From NCBI GenBank assembly GCA_020064725.1, contig JAGTWJ010000001.1, forward strand, positions 496,001-560,000: 64,000 bases of DNA. Direction: 5' to 3'. The stretch is from Drechslerella dactyloides (taxonomy: Eukaryota; Ascomycota; Orbiliomycetes; Orbiliales; Orbiliaceae). Positions 1 through 12,411 of this stretch are shown here, one piece after another (positions within the stretch are counted from its first letter, which is position 1; each line of letters opens with the position of its first letter). Below the pieces are notes generated by a model. That model was not told the origin of the DNA. It saw only the letters and a program-made list of their open reading frames with translations, and ran no database searches. Position numbers and translations under genes: made by a program.

Positions 1-1187
1 GGGTGTTGGGCAAGCCAACAACTTGTAGCGCAATATCCAACGTTACATTAAAGGCATAGACCAGGTAACGAGAGAATGTATGGCTAAAGTAACAGCCGCC
101 AAGGGACTCCAGGAACAAAAAAAAGAAAAACAGGTGATTTAAGTCTCGCAGCTCAATTAATCCCTCTCGTTCGCCATAATGCAACAGTCCTCTATCTAAC
201 CCGGTCGATCGAGACCGTGTGCGACTCCGTTAGTCTCTGAGGTGAGCTGTGCCCTACAACATTGCAACGCACTATCGATACACGAAACGTGCTAACCACA
301 AATAATGAATCAGGTTATATCACGGAATGTATGTATCTCGGGGGCGGCATTCCTGCGCTCGCCATCGATTTATCAAAGTCAAATATCACCCTAGGGATCA
401 CGCAACATCGTACTGGTTGAGGTACACAGCCGAATCGCGTGATTTTAATGATGGGATCGCTAGTCAACCCTCTAAATCCAACGAATATTGCTCTGTTGAA
501 GGTCAAGAGCATGACCTAATGGCATTGTTGTTCACTGACGATTGTTGGAACATTATATCGTTGGGTTGCGGAACTCCGATCATGCGTCCAGCCATGTAAC
601 ATGCATGCGCACAACGGAGATCCGAAGGTCGGTGTTGCCTGTTCTATTCACTCGGTGGTGGCCGACACCGCAATGCAGTAAGTTGGCAAGAGGGCATGCA
701 TGAATGGAATGTGCTGCCAGTTCAGAATGGAATAAATACAGGAAGAAGACCCAGCGATTCGCGGATCTGCTAACAGCCAATCGGCATTTGCTTGGACAAT
801 TTCAATTATGAGCTCGACGGCCCATTAAATAGCAGCTGCCTTGACGACCCCAGCACGGGATTATTGAACTCGACATCCGAATGCGCGCCCGTCTACGCTG
901 AGCTCGAGATAAGACGATGATACACCGCGACACCAAAAATATCAACTGACACCATGCTTAGTTCCAAAACCAGGTACTGAAGAGACGAGTCCGCTGCAGC
1001 CGTTGAAATATAGTCACACGTACACACTTCATCGCAGAAGCTACAACTCAAACTCGATTCGATCTTTAAGTTGCGAATAGTCCGACCTCCTAGTAATCGT
1101 ATGGGCGATAGCAAGACATAAATTTCGATACATATCACAAATATAAATATATCGATACGAACGCTCTGGAAGCGGATCTAATGCGCC
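1..1187. other. Intergenic, no gene seen
   Basis: Both strands carry only short open frames without recognisable domains or splice-consistent extensions. An A-rich run lies near 116-132. The 3' part is presumably the promoter and leader of the gene starting at 1188. Confidence 0.6.
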
Positions 1188-3301
1188 ATGGCAGTTGACA
1201 TCTCAATTCCCACATCCTCCAAGTTCGATCATAGCACACTGGTCAAAATTGGCATTGCGCTAACCTACTCGACACCATACTACCGAAACTTGACAATGAT
1301 CCAGGCAGCCGACAACCTATTCGCCCGGGCGAGAACGAACTTCACAGCACCGATATCTGATCTGTTAGGTACTGAGTTCCAGGAGACTGAGCGGGAGGTT
1401 CCGATATTCGAGACCCTGGGGCAGCAGCCCGGGTTTCTGGTGGCGACAGTTCTCAGGGCACATTTTGAGACCCTGTCACATGCGAGCATGAGAGATATGA
1501 TAGTAATACCCGCGATCATATTGCCAATTCTGGCGGGTATATCGGTGCTATTAAGGTTCTTCGCAAGAAATTTTTTGACGAAACTGGTTCGGCTGGAAGA
1601 TTGGTTGATAATACCAGGTCTTGTGAGTCCCTATGCCGTACAGCGTTCCACCTCTTTGTTTTTCCTGCTTTCCACCCTTTACTTTGGTCAGTATTTAGCT
1701 AGCTATTGTTCGGGGCTGAATTCGGGACCATTCTTCATGCAGTTTGAACATGGGATGTGGCTTTAGGTTTTCGCAGTTGCTTTATCAGTCGCGATAGCTA
1801 CAGGTAGGGCTTCTTGCGTATCGACCTGCCCGCCGCTCCATATCTTCTCGCTCGGTCATTCGTGTTGACATTTTAAATGCTCTGAATTTGTAGCAAACCC
1901 AATTGGACGCCATATTTGGGATGTGCCCTATAGCGAGTGGAATCGTACCTGGAAAGTAAGTGGAACTTTTATCCTCTAGGTCTAAAGTTATTCGTTCTCG
2001 TGCACTGCTGATCAGAAATATCTGTAATTTGGCTACCTTCATAGTCCGTGATCATACTGCAGCACTTTGTGACATTCTGCCACTTCTTTATCAAGTCGTC
2101 ATTACTCCTCTTCTACTACCGACTGAGTCCGAAACCGTGGTTCCGAATCGCCGTTGTAGTAACCGCGGTGGTCAACGCTGCGCATACAATATCTAATTTC
2201 CTTGCAGTGCTTTTCTCGTGCAAGCCGATAATATGGTCGGATGCCCTGTTTACCGCCAAGTGCGGCGTAGACCGGGTAGCACTGAGCCTCTCTGGGGTGG
2301 TGATCTTTATGTTCCTTGATGTGGTTATCGTGTAAGTGCGACATGCACACGTCGTTCATCGTTAAGTCAAAATCCCTCAATATAGATATATGCGGATGAT
2401 CTGAGTATGATGCATAGAATATTACCGATACCTATAGTGTGGAGACTCCAACTCAAGAAACGAGAGAAGCTCTTGACGTTGGGACTGTTTGGCCTGGGAT
2501 TTTTGTGAGAATTCCAAAGCGCTACTCTGCTAAACTTACCTGAAAGACTGATCAAACTGATGTATCACTCTTTATACAACAGTGTATGCTTCGCGAGTGG
2601 TATGAAGGTGGCAAGGTTGCACGCTCTGGCTTACGATGTCGACACTACCTGGCAAATTGAAAACTTTCAATGGACACTGTATGGCCCCTTCCACGCACTC
2701 AAATAACACAGGGGATCCCAGTCCTGGCTCGTCCTACCTCGCATGCGCCTACACACCTCGAGATATTCTAACTACCGCGCTTGCGGCGGCGATCCGTAGG
2801 GTCGAGTTAAACGTGGGTATAATATGCGCCTGCGCTCCTGCACTACACCACCTGACCTCCAAGACCCGCCTCAAAGCCCTCTACCACGACCATCGACGTC
2901 TACGCTTATTCCACCGTCGACAATTCTCAGAAGGCACCGAAGACAGGGAGCAGGAATCTTCCGTTGGGCAATCTGAGAAAACGGGTACTACATCCACACT
3001 CGTACCGCAGTCTTCAGACATCAGCAGCCAGTACGCGAGGACGGGCATAAGATCTGGAAACAACAGTGCCAGGAACCTGTGCTCCGACCGGAAAATCCTA
3101 TCAAAGGATGAAATGGAGTTTATAGAGCAGGGGCTAGGCGTTGGTGCTCTTGATATCGACATGTATGGTGATGGCGGAAGCGAGAGAGAGAGTGAGCGCA
3201 ATGATTTGACGAGGGCGAGTTCGGCGGTGATGCCTGATGGGGACGGAGACGGGGACGGGGACGGTGGATTCGAGATTGTAAGAATCGTACAGCTGCGCTG
3301 A
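1188..3301 (+). CDS. SAT4 / fungal rhodopsin-like 7TM membrane protein
   Basis: Integral membrane protein of the fungal SAT4/rhodopsin-like family (plasma-membrane 7TM proteins, mostly of unknown ligand). I model seven exons: 1188-1622, 1767-1803, 1894-1955, 2063-2331, 2418-2504, 2583-2678 and 2800-3301, giving 495 aa with consistent phases. Family marks seen in order: a first helix followed by RLEDWLII, then GRHIWDVPYSEWN, a K-S-S-L-L-L-F-Y-Y-R segment, the CKP..W..KC loop cysteines, a DVVIVILPIPIVWRLQL helix, DTTWQIENFQW, and a last helix VELNVGIICACAPAL. The C-terminal ~150 residues are hydrophilic, rich in Ser/Glu, with an Asp-Gly run encoded by a GGGGAC repeat near 3240. The first ~95 residues before the first helix are longer than usual, so a later ATG is possible. 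Ligand and role are unknown; the family call is strong, individual splice sites fairly strong. Confidence 0.8.
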
Positions 3302-3679
3302 CTGAACGACATAATGTTGAATTTAACCCCGTGCGTATATTTTCCCTCCACGCGCCAGGCACGTGCATATATATTAAACTAAATCTATACGGCTGTGTAG
3401 TATATAGAGATCTAAGGCCTGTATTAATGCCTGACTATTGCTAAGTTCGCTTGCAATACAGAGAACACTCCATAAGCTACTGCCAAAGCCCATGCTCCAA
3501 ACTGAATCCAGTCTCGTAATCAATAAATTTTGTAAAAATTCCCATTGCATGCATGCTCCATGTGCGAAGAAAACCGGGATAAAGAATCGTTGGATGACGG
3601 AATCAATCTGGGTTGTCGCTAAGATATGAACGAATATAAAGATCATTCAGCCGCTTGGATGCAAACTTGCCATAACTTT
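3302..3679. other. Intergenic between convergent genes
   Basis: Shared 3' flank of the SAT4 gene and the disordered-protein gene. AT-rich and without a convincing reading frame. Confidence 0.6.
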
Positions 3680-5088
3680 TCAGAATGCACCTGGGATATC
3701 CTTGGTGACAGCGTATACACTGTCATCGTGTACTAACGGCGGCCTTTGAATTGGAGCAGCAGCTTCATCTTTCGGGCCTACTGATCCAGAAGCGGCATCA
3801 GGAATACCGTGAGATTCCTGCCCCGTATTTTCCAACTTGAGCCGTGCTACATTCGCCGCAATGATATCGGCGAAAGCCTCTGCCTGTTGTTCAACGGAAA
3901 GGTTGGTGTCAGGTATAGTTGCCATGGGGGCGAAAGCTCCCTTCTGTGTATTTGGATTGCTGGGTATAGGGGCTGATGCAGTTCCTTCAATCTTGCCGAT
4001 ATCTGCGATCAGACCTTGCGACCAGGAATCAGATTCATCGGGCGTGACTTCAGGAGGTGACATCTTGCTGCCATGCGAAAAACTAGCCCTCACGGCCGCA
4101 AGGAAGTCGCTGTTTTCACCATTCGTTGTTTGCGTATCGGGGAAAAGGGGTGTCTCGGTATTGATGGGAAGGACATCGGAGACCAGTATCGTGTATCGCT
4201 GCTGATGAGCGACCGCTGTCGGAGGCGCGGAAGGGCTCAAGACAGGCGAGTCAGAGAATTGACTGTAGGCGTGGCTGTCAACTTGCTGCAGCTGGGGTCG
4301 GCTCGAGTCATCGCTGTAGATGCTCGAGGCACCATCTTCGGTCGCATTGCCGGGGATCGCGAGTAGACTGCTGGCGCGTTTAGTGTCTGGGCGTTCTTCA
4401 GTTGGCGGTGGCGACACGGTCGTCCCCTGAGTAGTCGCTGGCGGATCGAACACAGCCGTGTGTTCCGAGGTTGGTGAATTCTTGACCGTGGCCGCCTCTC
4501 GCGTGGGACTCGGCTCCACGTATCCGCTGTCTGCTAATCAGGTTTGCCGACGTTAGCCCCCAATTGCTTCCCAAAGCCTCGAATCATGGTATCGGTATGT
4601 CCACTCTGACCTTTTCTTTCCCCGTTGGCGAATTGCCCCTTATCTTGCGTTGGACTCGCACCGCCGGAAACCGTCTCGTTCGGTCTCGCGGTTTGGCTCG
4701 ATACGACCTTCGCTTCTTCTAGTGGCGTGACGGTCGAAATGCTTCCGTTGGCACCGGCACTGTCCGGTGTCTTGGTGTTAGTTCTGGGGCTGACAGCGAG
4801 ATAATCATCGCCGTACAATTTTTCATCCCCATTGCCAGTAATATTCTGGTTTTCTGGGCGGTTGAAACCGATATCTCGAGGGCTCGTCACCGAGTCGTCT
4901 CCGGCTGCATCGCCCATATCGAATGATTTACGAAACCCAGGATCTCGGGCATTTGGAGGCTTGTTTGGATCCGATTTGGCTGAAGATGCAGAGGTTTTCG
5001 ATGGAGCACTTGGAGAAGTAGGACTGGTGGCCGAGTGCTTTTTGCTTCCGGGATGGAGGATGTGTCTGAGCTTGTCCCTGAGAGTCAT
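3680..5088 (-). CDS. Long disordered Ser/Thr/Pro-rich protein, unknown function
   Basis: Two-exon model on the minus strand: 5088-4611 and 4533-3680, joined by a 77-nt intron with a perfect CTAAC branch point about 20 nt before the TTAG acceptor; the donor (GTCAGA) is weak. The protein is 443 aa and almost entirely low complexity: a basic N-terminus (MTLRDKLRHILHPGSKKHS) followed by Ser/Thr/Pro/Asp-rich sequence with no membrane helix, no signal peptide and no domain I recognise. A short, better ordered stretch near the C-terminus (LSVEQQAEAFADIIAANVAR) could form an amphipathic helix. The short basic leader resembles those of other small fungal cytosolic proteins, but I would not assign a function. 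Without the intron the frame stops at 4534, so the downstream half would be orphaned; the splice joins two frames of similar composition, which supports it. Confidence 0.6.
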
Positions 5089-6795
5089 TGTGACGAGATC
5101 TCAAGATATCGTGAGGATGCCGGGGTCCGAAACGCGTTTCAACGACGACGTAAGAAGAAAACTAATGTAGGTAATAGACTGGGAGCATCCACAATGAATT
5201 CTATACACAGTCTGCGCAAGGTCCACTAAAGGAGAGGAGAGGGACTTGAGGGTGAAAGACGGGTGCTGGCGAAGAAGTGGATCGAAGCCTGGTTAAGGAG
5301 TCGTCGTCTCGGCTACGTCGGACGCCACTGATTGCAAGCAGTAACTTGCAGGGAGAGGTTGCACAGCACTGTTTTCTGTCAGACCGGCTAGCAATTTCCG
5401 TCGTCGAAGGCTGTTTTTTCGAAGTCAAGATTCGACTTTGAACGCTCGAGCCTGGCGCTCAACCCATATATCAATTAAGATTGCACTGAATCCACCACGG
5501 ACAGACCCTGGATTTGACCGCATTCCAAGAGTCTCCCACCAGCTTCTCTCATTGGCACCCGGCTCCGGGGCACAGACGAAGACATGGGACCCAGGCAACA
5601 GACGTCGATGACGTCGGGCTTACCTGCACGAACAGGGCAGGTGGGCCGCCGAGAATTCGCGTGGGCAAACCTCGCAGGGTTCAGCGTCGGTCGCTGTTGC
5701 TGGAGCGAGGACTGTCCTTGTGGTCCGGTCCTTGCTAAGGTAGCCGTCATGTCTTGAAATTCTTGACGCGGCCGGTGTTGAATGCTGGTTTCCTAGATGC
5801 AGACTAGGATTAGGTTCTCCTCGAGATGATGAGGATGTGCGTGTGCAGCTCCTGCTTTTTCTTCGAGTAGATGCGTCGACGCTTCTGCCTGCTATTATCT
5901 AAGCGCTCACCAATCTCAGCGTCGCAATCGCAATTCGAAACACCAACAGAACGACATGCATGGAATTCGCCCAAAGCCACGCTGCAAGCCGCCTATGCCG
6001 CCTATGCTACCGTGATTGCCGTGCACGGCTCTAATCTCCGACACGGTTCTCTATCCCGCCATCCGTCGGCCGGCCGCCATCCAGCCGGCCTTGCATGCGT
6101 AGGCCCAGCGAACGTGGGAAGTCTGAAGTCGACTCTTCACCCAGCAAGTTTGATCAATCGCAACACCACAGACAACACGCAAGGTGCGTGTTGAGCTCGA
6201 GCGACAGTTGCAAATCATTTATCCGCGTCCTACGAGCCATATCGTAATACCTCATTCCAGCCTCATACCTTGGCAGACTTCCCAGATTTACTTTGTCAAT
6301 TTCCACACTAGGTAAGAAAGGGCTGAACCATGGTATCGCCCACCAAATATTGAACTCCAGTCGACTGATTAAGTCGTCAGCCGCAAGGAGGCCGGATCCG
6401 TATAAGATTCATTTTCATTACCACATCGTATTGCGATAACATCTTTTCATCGTACTAGCTAAGAAGCATGTATACGTAGCGGTATTGAGTCAGTTCTCTT
6501 CCTCCATCTCCAACCTCGGGCCCGCACGGTATGTAAGACATAAAGCTAAAATGTCACGGCCTAGTTTTAAACTATGAAGACGTTCAATATAGCCAGCCGT
6601 ACCAGGCGCCGGCCAAAACCCCCTCAAATGAAGAAAAGCACCTCACCGTCCCACATACCTCGCCGTGACCGGTACCGTCTGTTCGCCTATCAAAAGTATG
6701 TCATACAGCATTAGACATGACGTGGAGGCATCATCAATGTCATCATCAATGTCATGCTCTAGCACTACGCGCGGGTGCACCCAGCTATCTCTAAT
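5089..6795. other. 1.7-kb divergent intergenic region
   Basis: Lies between the starts of two divergent genes, so it probably holds both promoters. Open frames here are short and conflicting on the two strands. A GC-rich inverted repeat (GGCCGGC..GCCGGCC) sits near 6068-6090, and a 12-bp tandem duplication (ATCATCAATGTC twice) at 6730-6753, just upstream of the SUR7/PalI-like start. Confidence 0.5.
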
Positions 6796-7723
6796 ATGGG
6801 CAAGCACACGTTCGCGATCTTCCACTTTAGTGCCACAGCCGGTCTTTTCATCAGCTTCGTGCTGTTAGTACTCATTAGTTTGTCCGGCCCGACATGGCAC
6901 GATTTCAGCCTGCTTACCGTGGGGTTGAAAGACGGGAGCGCCTTCGAGGCCATTCCTTTCTCACGTGGTCGCAATAGCTATGCAACGTACGGCACTTTTG
7001 GATACTGTATCCAGCATATTGAACTAGGAGAAGGGTATGATCACAGAACACCATAAATATGCGAACAAAAGATTCATAAATGCCTAACAACTACATACGG
7101 TTTGTAGATACCAGGAGAGATCATGTTCGGACCCCACCGTCGGCTACCCGATCACCGAAGTCCAAACCGCCATCGATGGCACCAAGTTTTTCGAAAATAA
7201 CAAGGACATCGACTCCCTCACCAAAGTCATGGTCCTCCACCCCGTCGCCGCCGCAACCTCATTCCTCGCCTGCGTGTTCTCTATCCGTTCGGGCTATCTC
7301 CTCTCCATAGGCTCCATGACGCTGACCCTCGTCTCTTGGCTGATGATAACCGTTGCAATGGCAATGGAATGGTACATATTCACCATCGTCCAAGAGCACG
7401 TGAACTCTCGCGAGGTCGGAGGCGGGAGTAAGGCCAGGTTTGGTGCGGCACTGTGGTGCCTTACTGCTGCGTTCCTACTCCTGACGTTCGGGACCGTCGT
7501 CATGTCAGCCACCGTGTGGAAGAAGAAGTCGTCTTGGTGGCGAGGACGTGCCCGTGGGCGGCAGCAGACAGGGCAATACCCAGGATCAAGCGATAGCTCG
7601 CCGGTGAGGAGGTGGAGTCGGGATGATAATCAAGGTCGGGCTCCATTCTGGAGGCACCGAAGAGCAAGCCCGAACTCAACTTCAAGCAGCGGTTCCAGGG
7701 CCCCGGCACAAGTGTTGGTGTGA
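6796..7723 (+). CDS. SUR7/PalI-like four-TM membrane protein
   Basis: Two exons, 6796-7034 and 7108-7723, separated by a 73-nt intron with GTATGA donor, GCCTAAC branch point and TTTGTAG acceptor; product 284 aa. Four predicted membrane helices: about residues 8-30, 121-140, 145-168 and 195-218. Between helices 1 and 2 lies an extracellular loop with the G-x-x-G-Y-C motif (YGTFGYCIQ) and a second Cys (RSCSDP), the pattern of SUR7/PalI (RIM9) family proteins. Those proteins act at the plasma membrane in eisosome/cortical patches or in alkaline-pH sensing with PalH/RIM21. The C-terminal tail is short, basic and Ser/Arg-rich, much shorter than in PalI proteins with long tails, so the sub-family (PalI versus a generic SUR7) is open. 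An in-frame ATG seven codons upstream (6775) is possible; I chose 6796 because it places the hydrophobic helix close to the N-terminus. Confidence 0.75.
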
Positions 7724-8173
7724 TTGCATACGCACTCGGATGGACGGTCTGTTGAGATATGATCGCATGACGGGGTCTATCTTCAAATCTAGAATGAGAG
7801 TCACGGCACCGGTGCTGAGACCAACAACTGGTCTCTCCGTTAGTAAGAACGTATAGTATGATGCCAGCTACACTTTGCTACGCTGTGGTCATATTACCTA
7901 ACTCTCATTATACACTAGGTCTCTGTATGTATGAGTCGGGAGCCTAATATAAAATGTATTATCACAAGATTTAAAGCGGAACTTCCGTCGTTATTGCAAT
8001 GTACTATAACCCTAGGCCTCGATGGATTTTTGTGATCTATTTACTTCGCCATGTGCCCCATCGTCAATATACCAGCTCAAAATTTACATCTCGTAAGTTA
8101 CACCTTATAGATATCCGCATCACTAAAGTCAGATGTTAGCAGGTTATCAAGGAGGATCAAGGTCAAAGAGCGC
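7724..8173. other. Convergent 3' intergenic region
   Basis: Shared 3' flank of the SUR7/PalI-like gene and the amylase gene. AT-rich; nothing recognisable. Confidence 0.6.
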
Positions 8174-10220
8174 TTACAATTCACCCAGCCCGTCTCTCCT
8201 GGCGGCGTCTTTACTGACCCAGATTGCACAGCTGGCCCCGGGACAAGTAAAATTTCCCCATCCATCACCGTCAATCACAACCTCGCCCTGGGCCCATTCT
8301 AGCACATCAGTCCATACCTCTCCAGCGTGCTCCGAACCAACGTTCATTCGCTTGGTGCCCGGCTCAGCGTTTGAGAGTACGCAAGCTAGCCCATATGACT
8401 GCAATACCACAGGGTTTTATTAGCAAGAACTAAAACAGGAGGCTCGGTTGTGACGCGGATAACTGACCTTATCATGAGTTCCCTTCCTCACCCAGCCGAC
8501 ACAGTTTGGTTCATCCCAATAGTCATTTTGCTCGCCATAAGAGTAGAATTTACGAGCTGCGAGCATAACTGGGAGTTTCCCACCACAAGATGGCGGCTCT
8601 TCTCTGTCCGGGTTCTTGATACCGAAAAGATCCTGCAGCACCTCTTCCACGTTAGACACTCCGATTCTCAGCCTGCGTGAGATGTTAAGGATAATTTATG
8701 ACAAATTCACATACCCCGTAAAAGACACACGGATATCCATCGACCCTCAATAGGATAATCGCGTATGCCAACGGTTTGAACCATCCTTCCATCTTCATAT
8801 AACTCGCTTGTCCGAATTGCGTATCGTGGTTCCCAACCACCGTCACTGCCTCGACGGGATTGTTCCTCACGAGCGTTTGGTCAAACATGCGCCGCAAATC
8901 GGCTTTGACGCTGGTGCTGATTTCGCAAAAGTTATAGAACAGTGGTGTATCGAACAGTGAGAACTTGTGTTCCATCATGTCAAGATACTTCGACATATTC
9001 TCCTCCGAATCCTGCCACCACTCGCCGACGAAGAACCAGTCCCGGGATGCTTCCTGATCGAGGTGGCGGATGAAATCGCGCAGGAAAGTCTCGGAGAAGT
9101 GGCGGGCAGCGTCGAACCGCATACCTTTGAGGTTGAGTTCGCGAGTGACCCAGAGTCCCCAGTTTTTGACGTCCTCTTGCACTTCTGGGTGGCTGAAGTC
9201 AACATCAGCGAACATCAGATAGTCGAAGTTGCCTTTTTCAGTAGTGTCGACACTTGTGGACCACTTTTTGCCCTCGACGAAGTAGATCGCCTTCTTGCCA
9301 TTCTCGTTGTTGCTAAAGTGTAAATCGCGGACCATTGAGAATCAGTCTTTGGCATTGCAAGAGTGGTATATATCAGGGACGACAGGGGCGTTTCAATCAA
9401 GAGGTTGTCCATCTATAGCATACTAGTCTGTCCCGCTGAAGTGGTACCAGTGATACTTCAGCTTACTATACTCGTCCCCGCGCCCTGGGAAATCGAATCC
9501 GAACCAGGCATCGATTTCGTACGGATCCGTTATAACCTCCGTTCTGTTGTCTGGGTTGACTTCAACAACCTTACACCGCTCCGTATGGTCCGCGCCGGCT
9601 TTATGGTTAAGGACAACATCTAGGTATAATCCAACGCCGAGGTCTTTGGCAAGGTCACGGAGAGCGATGAGGTCCTCTTTTGGTCCCCATTTCGTGGACC
9701 GGCCGCCTTTCTGATCGAACTCACCTAGATCGTATAGGTCGTACTGTTTAGACGTTCGCGTGGTGTAAGCATTTAGTAGTACTGATTGAATCGGATCAAT
9801 TGAGCGTCTACGTGCACTTACGATATCATACCCGTTTCCCTGTGGGGAGCTTGCTTTGCATGCGGGCGGTAACCAGATGTTTGTTAAACCGATATCAGAG
9901 AGTCCCGGGAGAACCTTGACTAGTCGCTTCCAGTGCTTCTGGTCTGCGGGGACGTACCTGCGTTCATTTGATGATTAGTATCATACCTCATTGGCCCAAA
10001 CCCGCAATCTCGTGACGTTGAGGCTGGTGTGAGGATGAGGGGGCGCAATTGCGTAACGTACCACTCGAACGCCTGCAGCATCGCCGCATTCACTGGCGTG
10101 GGAGGAAGATCTATGCATAATTATTGATACGTGTGAGCCTTGTCTATATTGGGCATTCTTATCATCATAACTATTACTCTAGGCGCCTTGCTCAGACTAT
10201 TTCGCATCCTTACCAGTCAT
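8174..10220 (-). CDS. Intracellular-type alpha-amylase, GH13 subfamily 5
   Basis: Seven exons on the minus strand: 10220-10214, 10110-10062, 9957-9822, 9743-9424, 9312-8715, 8632-8468 and 8398-8174, summing to 499 aa, the usual length of GH13_5 enzymes. All four GH13 signature regions are visible: DVVLNHKAGAD (region I), GMRFDAARH with the catalytic Asp (II), FFVGEWW with the catalytic Glu (III) and VVGNHDTQ with the transition-state Asp (IV). The C-terminal beta domain starts around EPPSCGGKL. No signal peptide is visible, which fits the cytoplasmic fungal amylases (AmyD-type or those involved in wall alpha-glucan synthesis) rather than secreted starch degraders. Most introns have clean CTAAC/CTAAT/CTGAT branch points. 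The first exon is only 7 nt (ATGACTG); an open frame without an ATG continues upstream to about 10350, so an extra 5' exon is possible. It is not near an alpha-glucan synthase here. Confidence 0.88.
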
Positions 10221-10719
10221 ATCGTCCAGCTTAGCTTTAGCCCGGAACGTTACGTCAGTGGAGAGTTCGAGTCCAAGCTCGAGAGTTGGTGGGCGCAGTT
10301 GCGGTAGTTTAGGATCGTTCAATTGAAGATCGTCAATGAGAAACCTGAGGGGGATAGTGAACTAAGGAGAAGGTGGTAAATCGCGAGAGTACGCAATTGC
10401 ACAAAGTATTCCGTCCGCTTATCAAAGCTGGCAAGCCTTTCTATCTCCAACCCTAGGGTATCGGGCCTTTGACGCCGACATTCCCAATGACGCACGCCAA
10501 GTACCCATCGTGGAAAAACGCCACCTTATTTTGCAACGGCAACACACACGCACGGATAGAGCTCATGAGCTTTAGAATCGGAAGCATAATGTGACGACAT
10601 AGAATTGAGAATTTGGTATCACGACATATCTGGAAATTCAGCGATGGTTGAATTATAGACAACGGGCCCGGGTATATTTGCGAAGTAGTAGTACCGTCGA
10701 TAGACGCTCGTCATTTCTA
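10221..10719. other. Intergenic between two minus-strand genes
   Basis: Contains the 3' flank of the ankyrin gene and the promoter or possible extra 5' coding sequence of the amylase. A stretch at about 10224-10350 reads in frame with the amylase start and looks coding-like but has no ATG. Confidence 0.45.
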
Positions 10720-12411
10720 TCAACTCTTGGAGTGCGGATACTTGGCCCATTCGGGTGACTTCCATCCATAATGGACTGATCTCTATTTTCAAGAATATTG
10801 TGGTTAGTATCAGATCGGACGTTCTGAGATTGAAGATATGCACAAATATCTCACCTTGAATGACTTGTAGAGGTTTCCTCCTTTGCCGCCGTTCCGAACC
10901 AAGAACTCGGCGAGCTCGCCGTGATCCTCAGCCTGCGCAATATCCGTCGCAGTTTCTCCATCCTCGCCTGCAGAATTGATTTTGACACCATTCTTCAGAA
11001 GTATCTTCGCGACCTCCAAGTCGCCTTTCTCCGCAGCCACATGCAACGGGGTATACGTTCTCATCATCTTAGCGTTCACATCCGCTTTGAAATCAATCAA
11101 CATCTGCAACATATCCAAATCGCCATTCTCAACAGCCACATGGATCGCTGCCCGCCTTTCCATTCCGACGATCTCCGTCTTTGCTTTCCGCAGCAACAAA
11201 AGCTTCGCGACACTTTGACGCTGCTTCTCGACTGCAACCACCAAGGGCGTCTGCATGTCCCACCTCCTTTCGTTGATACTAGCACCGTTATCGAGTAGAA
11301 GCCTAGCTATATCCGCAAAACCACCTGTGGCTGCGAGATGGAGCGGGGTAGAACCCCAGATCTCCCCGGCGCATTTGGGATGCGAGTACCCGAACTTCTT
11401 CCATGCTGTCTTGGCATTGACGTTTGCTTTGTTCTCGATCAGCAAGGTGACGATTGCTTTATGCCCGCCCTGAACCGCGTAGTGCAGGGGGGTAAACCAC
11501 TCGACTCCATTCTGCGGAGCGTTGACGTCGGCCCCAGCATCGATCAGTCGCATTGCGATTTCTGTGAGACCTTTACTGGCAGCGATGTGCAGCGGACGGA
11601 GAAATTGATCGTTCGGTGCGTTCGCGTTAGCACCTTTGTCCAGCAGGATCCTTACAAGTGAAAGCATCTCATTCCGGAGAGCATGATGCAATGGAGTGTT
11701 GGCGGCCGAGTCTCGGGTATTAACACCGCCGCCGTAATCCGAGAGGTAGAGAGCCACGGTTTCATGCTTCGCTGAGATGGCGGCGCAAAGCGGATTGCCG
11801 GCGTCAGGAATGTGAAGCTTGGCATTTTGAGAGAGTAGGTACTGTACTATTTCCAGGTGTCCGGAGGCGGCGGCGAGCATCAACGGTGTCGCACGTCGGA
11901 GCGAAAGAGCATTGACGTTAGCGTTCGAGGCAACGAGCGCCTTAACTGTTTCGAAACATCCATTTTGACAAGCGTAGTGCAATGCCGTCTTTTGCTCAGT
12001 GCTGCGTTCATCGATGTGCGTGCAAGCAAAGCAGATCTCGAGCGGTTTCAGGAGAGCATAGTCATTCCTTAAGGCCGCTTCGTGGATTGGGCCTAGGTCA
12101 TAGAGGAGAGCGTTTTCCTTGTCTTTGTTCGCGAGAACCTCGACCGTGAGCGGATTCTCACTGGCCAGGACGAGCCCGAATTTCGCCAGCCAGGTTCGGT
12201 CGCCGGGGATTCCCGTGAGGGGGACAGAGTCGAGAGAAGGGACCTCGTCAAAACTTGGCGGCGCCTCGTCGTGATGCTCGCTGCTACTGCGGTCGTGCTC
12301 GTCGTATGTCGGCGGGAGGGTCGAGGCTCTGCGAAGCGGTACAGCGTACGCTTCACCGTACTCGATAAGGCCTGCATGGTCTTCGTGCGATTCTTCGACC
12401 TCGACAGACAT
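10720..12411 (-). CDS. Ankyrin-repeat protein
   Basis: Main exon 12411-10855 encodes 519 aa. A donor GTGAGA directly after the last ankyrin-like segment, an ACTAAC branch point and an AATAG acceptor define a 72-nt intron (10783-10854) and a short last exon ending at 10720, total 539 aa. The N-terminal ~80 residues are acidic and disordered. From about residue 105 to 505 there are roughly eleven to twelve ankyrin repeats with the standard TPLHYA/TPLHLAA and G-A-N/D-V-N-A marks. No other domain (no NACHT, kinase, lipase or membrane helix) is attached, so this is a stand-alone scaffold of unknown partner. Without the splice the frame would simply read 15 codons into the intron and stop, giving 533 aa. 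The start shares a 725-bp upstream region with SDO1 on the other strand. Confidence 0.8.

Noticed and set aside
5475..5750. Overlapping frames on both strands upstream of the disordered protein
   Set aside because: Short, GC-driven open frames without motifs, in a region that should be promoter.
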